DNA of 27,162 nt from Herpomyces periplanetae (Eukaryota > Ascomycota > Laboulbeniomycetes > Herpomycetales > Herpomycetaceae): contig WMKJ01000140.1 of assembly GCA_009733715.1 (NCBI GenBank), positions 1 to 27,162 of the forward strand, written 5' to 3'. Numbering within the stretch: position 1 is the first letter of the stretch; the number at the start of each line of letters is the position of its first letter. The notes under the pieces are model-generated. The model saw only the letters and a list, made by a program, of their open reading frames with translations, made no database searches and was not told the origin of the DNA. Made by a program: the position numbers and the translations under genes. Positions 22,461-27,162 of the stretch are shown one piece after another.

Positions 22461-22943
22461 CACTTGGAGTTGAGTTCAAAGATATCGGGCGGGGCCACAT
22501 AAAGAACACGCTTACTCGATACCAAAGTATTTCCCCATGTATACAATTCAATACCCGTTTCTATATTTCTTTGTCTTGTCTACTTATCATATTCATTTTC
22601 ATAATGATTCTTTGGAAATAGGAGCTGTATTCTTCCCGCATCTGTCTTATATTTACGCCGGATTTACCCGTAGCCTACCTTGCACCTATGAATTGTAATT
22701 TTGCATGTGGCCGAAGAACACCTGAGTCTAGGTCAGCTTATTCAGTATGTGTAGTCAATCTTGCATGAGAGATCATTCATTTTGTAAAGAGGCTGCTGTG
22801 GATCCATTATGCAAGATCAATTTTAGCTTTGATGATAGTCTGCAGGCAACAAATTTTTTATCTAAAAATAGTTTTATCATGATTATGGTTAATACAAACT
22901 GGAGACTACGTGATGGCAAATGAATTTTTTAATATACTAAAAT
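22461..22943. other. 3' flank of the aspartyl-tRNA synthetase gene
   Basis: This should include the 3' untranslated region of the minus-strand gene directly below 22944. A 58-codon plus-strand frame (22747-22923) with four Cys residues is open here, but nothing supports it as a gene. Confidence 0.4.
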
Positions 22944-24644
22944 TTAAGGATCAAGACGGTGAGGATCACGAGGGAATAGGCTAGCCAGTCGTACGTTTGG
23001 CAAACCGAGCCAGTTAGCCACTAGTCGTTCAATTCCAATGCCGCCACCTGCGTGCCTTGTACAGCCGTAACTGAAAGATTGAATGTACGAATCTAACCCA
23101 TCAGGGGAAACTGAAAATTTCTGTTTAACGTAAAAATATGTCAACGAATAAGACATTTCGTCATAAATGCACCATATCTTTTTGCTTACCTTCATTTGGC
23201 ACTTCAGCAGGTTTGAATCATGAATCCTCTGAGACCCAGAAAGAATCTCTTGACCTCTGACAAAAATATCGTAGCTATTACAAAACTTTGGGTCTTCAGA
23301 GCATGGCATTGAATAAAACGGACGTAACTGACAAGGAAATTTGTCAATAGTAAAAACATCACTATGCCACTTATTTAAAATAATTTCACCTAAAATCTTC
23401 TCATGATGAGGTCTGTTAAATGAGTTGTTTAGTCTCGATACCTAAATAAATTTTTGACAATTAACTCACGAAAAGTCATCCAATTCTTCTATTTGTTCTC
23501 CATGTTCACGGAGTAGTTTTAAGGCTTCGATATAAGTTATACGTGGGAGCGTTACGTCTTTGGTAGGGAGTTTCAAAGGTTGAACATTATAAAGACTCTG
23601 GACAATTGAAGTTTCAGCCGAGAATAGCGAGTTTAGCTTATGAAATATTGTAATTATAAGCTCTTCGAGTAATGATAAGACATCATGGTAGTCGGCTTCA
23701 AACTCCATTTCAGCGTCAAGACCGGTAAATTCGGTAAGATGCCGACTTGTATTGGAATTCTCAGCTCGAAAAACCGGGCCAACCTCAAAAACCCGACGAT
23801 ACCCTGCAACTATGCACATTTGTTTGTAAAGTTGTGGAGATTGAGCTAGAAAGGCATTCTTTTCAAAGTATTTTACTTGAAAGACGTTGCATCCACCTTC
23901 CGATGCACTTGAAACAAGTTTTGGAGTGTTGATTTGCATAAAACCATTACCTCTCAAAAAATCACTGGCTATCATTATAACTCCATCCTTAACCCGAAAA
24001 ATTGCAGTATTGACACGGGTTTTCAAGTCAATTGACCGATAGTTTAAACGTATAGGTAAAGTTAACAAGGGTATAAAGTTACTTGAGCTACTAATGTTAT
24101 CAGATAAATCATTCCTTTCTGTAAGAGAGTCGTCATGAGGTATTGGTCTCTCCGCATCTTCAATTTGAATAGGAAGTTTTTCAATCGCCTTAGAAACAAT
24201 ATGAATAGTCTGGATATGAACCTCTTTCATTTGCAATGTAGTACTAGCAATGGGTTTTTGGGGGGTCCTAATTTCACCGCTAATGGTGATAATTGATGCA
24301 ATGGGAATTTTGCTTGCCCATTTTATAAACGACTTATCATCGGAATTTCCGACTGATAGTACAGCCTGAATGGAATTTAGACCATCTCTAAGAATAAAAA
24401 ATACCAATTTTGACCCTTGCTTTCGAATATTTTGTACAGAAGCTCGAAAAACAACATAGCCGGATGACGGAAATTTGTCGAGATTAGCTGTAGTGACCAA
24501 TTCGTGGTTATCGCCTACAAGTGATAGCTGCCCGAACTTGTCAATAATGTTACTAGATGAATCCATATCCATAACATATTGGTTTGCCATCCAGAAATAC
24601 TTAAGTAAATCTTGCAGTTCTGAAAGTCGTAATCCAAGGAACAT
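22944..24644 (-). CDS. DPS1: Cytosolic aspartyl-tRNA synthetase, three exons
   Basis: This class IIb enzyme charges tRNA-Asp with aspartate using ATP. Exons are 23470-24644, 23190-23412 and 22944-23120 (stop TAA). Intron 1 (23413-23469, 57 nt, phase 2) has GTGAGT, ACTAAAC and AACAG. Intron 2 (23121-23189, 69 nt, phase 0) has GTAAGC, TTGAC and AACAG. Counted from the first in-frame ATG the protein has 524 aa. It shows an anticodon-binding OB-fold (about 59-155, with VVFRASVQNIRKQGSKLVFF), motif 1 (FLRGNGFMQINTPKLV, 229-244), SEGG (248-251), QSPQLYKQM (268-276), motif 2 (FRAENSNTSRHLTEF, 292-306), EILSGSQRIHD (447-457) and motif 3 (GGGIGIER, 491-498), ending SLFPRDPHRLDP. The start is uncertain: ATGs at 24590, 24572 and 24566 would give 506, 500 and 498 aa, and the last two have G at -3 and +4. 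Human has 501 aa, yeast 557. The lysine-rich N-terminal helix of fungal enzymes is not seen. PPHAGGG of relatives is TRHAGGG here. Confidence 0.96.
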
Positions 24645-27162
24645 AAAATCCCAATTAAAAATATGCAATTTTACAATTAATATGCTATAGTGGTAAACAA
24701 GTTAATGTATTTTAAAATACAAGTTCAATCTGAGATTATTGCTTTGATATGTTGAAAAATTTCACCACTTAGCCTGTCCCGGCTGTTGCCTACAATTACA
24801 TAATTTAACTCTGAACATTATGCCAAATTTGTATTTGTCAGACATATTTTATCCAGCGCGGGTAAATTGTTTTAGTATGCGACCTGGTTAAAATTCTCCC
24901 CGGGTCAAAAACTAGATAATTAAAATTTAACCTAGACCGGCTGGTAATCTCTTAATTCTGTTACTTTAGTTGAACTCAAATTAATTTTGTGAAAAGTGCG
25001 GTGTGCAAGATTACAAACTATATTAACACAGGCCAGACCAGGTTATCATTCTAGAATAAAACACAGACTAGGTATTTTGGATGTCATTTTTGAAGCTTCA
25101 CATATGGATTATAACATTGCGGCATATGTAGGTATGGAAGATCTTCAATACATAGTGTGAAATTACTCTAATTACTTTTGTGCATCCTCAATTCCAATTG
25201 TAAACTTAAGTGTGTCTACATTACCTACTCGGTAAATTTAGTGTCTTTCCTTTACATAACTTAAGCGAAATCTGGGCAGATTAGGCAGCAACAGTTATAA
25301 ATGAATACTCATTTCAAAAATTGTTCGTAAGACTAAGATCCAACTACACAAATGATATTTAGCACAATCGCCTACATCGCGCAAAGGAAAGTCTTGAGCT
25401 CTTTTAAAAAATTAATCATCTAATACCCAAAGTCGCTATTTCTATTATCTTTTTCTCATGATTCAGAGAAGTTAAAACATTCCTTCGCTCATAAAGACTT
25501 AGCCAACCGCAGATGTAGTTAATTTTCGGTATACTCTGCGTATGCCATGTTGACGTATTTAAAGTCACAATGTAAGATCTTGGAGTCTAAACAAAATTAT
25601 CTTTATGCCAGAAAACTCAATTGAACGCACAAAAAGTAATTTCACATAACCCGAAAAATTCTAAAACCGGCTAAGAGCTGAATATAAACTTGTTCTATCA
25701 GCCGAAACAGAACGGGAATTGCTGACAAACGCCAAAACGAAATACTCAAAACTAGAGACAATTAACAATTAGATGAAGCATTACCAAAACTACTAGACTG
25801 TTTAGTTTTTAAAAATTGAGGGCTTTATCATGGCCTTTAAAATACTGCTACATTCCGCTATTGCTTGAACAAAACTATTCAATAGGCAGAAATGGTAAAG
25901 GCTATACAAAATATTGGAATTCACAGTATACCCTCTCAAATGGTATGTAGGTTAAAACAAATACACCTGGCACCTATGAAGTTGAGGCTATTGTTAGGAT
26001 AATTCACTTGCTCTTTATAAAGCTAACAATATGGCTCCTAATGTCACCAAAATATTGTAGTAATAATTTAACTTTAGATGCAAATTATAGAAAACTAATA
26101 AACCCGACTACTGAATCTGTCAAAAGGAAATATAATAGTACTAGCATAAAAATGTGTTTATATTTACCATAGTACAACACATTCAAAATCTTATGGAAAA
26201 ATATACTATTTAACACTTATATTTTAAATACTCACTAAGAGCAAGTAATCGATAATATGGAAATCTTGAATTGATCACGTGCTTCAACACCCGTATGCTG
26301 ATTTTGTTTAGTGATCTGATATTTGAAATCTAATGACGGATGCTCAAATAATTGTATTAAGAAATGTAATATCCTGGTGAGCTAGAATTTAATATCAGAG
26401 AATTATATGGTGCATTAATAGGAATTATGATTAATAATGTCTGATTTGCCGCTAAGTTTTTCTTTATTGTACAAACGTTTGTAATATCATCTTTCTTCAC
26501 TATCTTTGGTCAAGCTTCTGTACATGTTGATGCCACTGGAAATACTAAATTTTCTATCGTCTCATTGTTTTAATTTTCTGCAATCTTTAATCGCATAGTG
26601 AAGTTTGACGATTTTGCTAATCAGTATATAATAGTTTGGAAGAAAAATACTCCCGCACCGAATAGTTACATAACTTTGGACCTTTTATTTTTCTACATAA
26701 TACAATTTTTTAAATCGGCTCAAGATTACTTTAACCAATGGTAACAATATATTCCGTATTAGGTTATCAAAATTATGTTCATGGAAATAAAATTTTAGCA
26801 TATTCGCGGTACTTTCTTAAATCTCAAGTAGTAGGATTCCAAATTTATAAGTATTTAAGTTAACTACACATTTTCACTAACTTGGAAATTTACAAAAAAT
26901 TCTTTTATATGCAATATGCGTAGGGGAATTAAACAAGATCTGACAAGCAATACACGCCACTTTGTAACTAAAGATATATCATTCCTTAGATAAAAGTAAC
27001 CAGCCAAGACTCATCATTCAAGTACAATAGGGTCACGGTGGTCAGCTCAACATGCCCAAGTAGTAGGCAGTGTTGTGACTAAGCATTAGTAATTCTTCAA
27101 CAAGTGATCCTTTCACATACCCTGCAGTAGCTCCGAAATGGGTAGTTAACGAGGCATTTCCA
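24645..27162. other. Intergenic, nothing recognised
   Basis: This A+T-rich sequence upstream of the aspartyl-tRNA synthetase gene should hold its promoter, but no clear element stands out. A CACGTG lies at 26276-26281. Imperfect inverted similarity exists between about 24882-24897 and 24925-24940. No frame of 60 codons, RNA gene or strong repeat was found beyond 24690. Confidence 0.45.

Noticed and set aside
22747-22923. 58-codon cysteine-containing plus-strand frame near the synthetase gene
   Set aside because: It is too short, has no signal peptide or known cysteine pattern, and lies where the opposing gene's 3' untranslated region is expected.
23413-23469. Shorter alternative for synthetase intron 1 ending at an earlier AG (about 36 nt)
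   Set aside because: It would insert seven residues and leave an intron shorter than usual. The 57-nt choice has an ACTAAAC branch point and restores the family's residue spacing.

Overview
The window is eukaryotic nuclear DNA, roughly two thirds A+T, from a filamentous ascomycete (Pezizomycotina-like fungus). The evidence is three intron-containing housekeeping genes. Their introns have GTRNGN donors, TACTGAC/ACTAAAC-type branch points and mostly 57-70 nt lengths. Their proteins carry residues typical of that group, for example '[20 protein letters not shown]' in eS6 and 'KLYSHVQAVNVKNAKGLQT' in eL31. All three proteins carry unusual substitutions, so the lineage probably evolves fast. The species cannot be named from sequence alone.

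Layout: (1) 1-4970 is gene-poor and contains several decayed copies of one dispersed repeat, here called R1. (2) 4971-5532, minus strand, is ribosomal protein eL31 (RPL31; three exons, 116 aa). (3) 5533-17513 is about 12 kb with no recognisable host gene. It holds further R1 copies, a possible remnant of a Tc1/mariner-type transposase, and a 91-bp repeat (10089-10179) that is the inverted, 90/91 identical partner of the first 91 bases of the window. (4) 17514-18407, plus strand, is ribosomal protein eS6 (RPS6; three exons, 242 aa), followed by a strong stem-forming sequence. (5) 18408-22943 is repeat-like sequence with a Ty1/copia-type fossil at about 20997-21242, a GC-rich island at 21556-21910 and another R1 copy. 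(6) 22944-24644, minus strand, is cytosolic aspartyl-tRNA synthetase (three exons, about 500-524 aa). (7) 24645-27162 shows nothing recognisable.

The three genes all serve cytosolic translation (40S subunit, 60S subunit, Asp-tRNA charging) but lie about 12 kb and 4.5 kb apart among decayed repeats. They look like independent transcription units and not a functional cluster. Most of the window is best read as old, mutated transposon-derived sequence. I found no convincing new molecular system. The items most worth a second look are the long inverted-repeat pair, the many-copy R1 family with mainly transition differences in one segment, and the stem structure behind RPS6.
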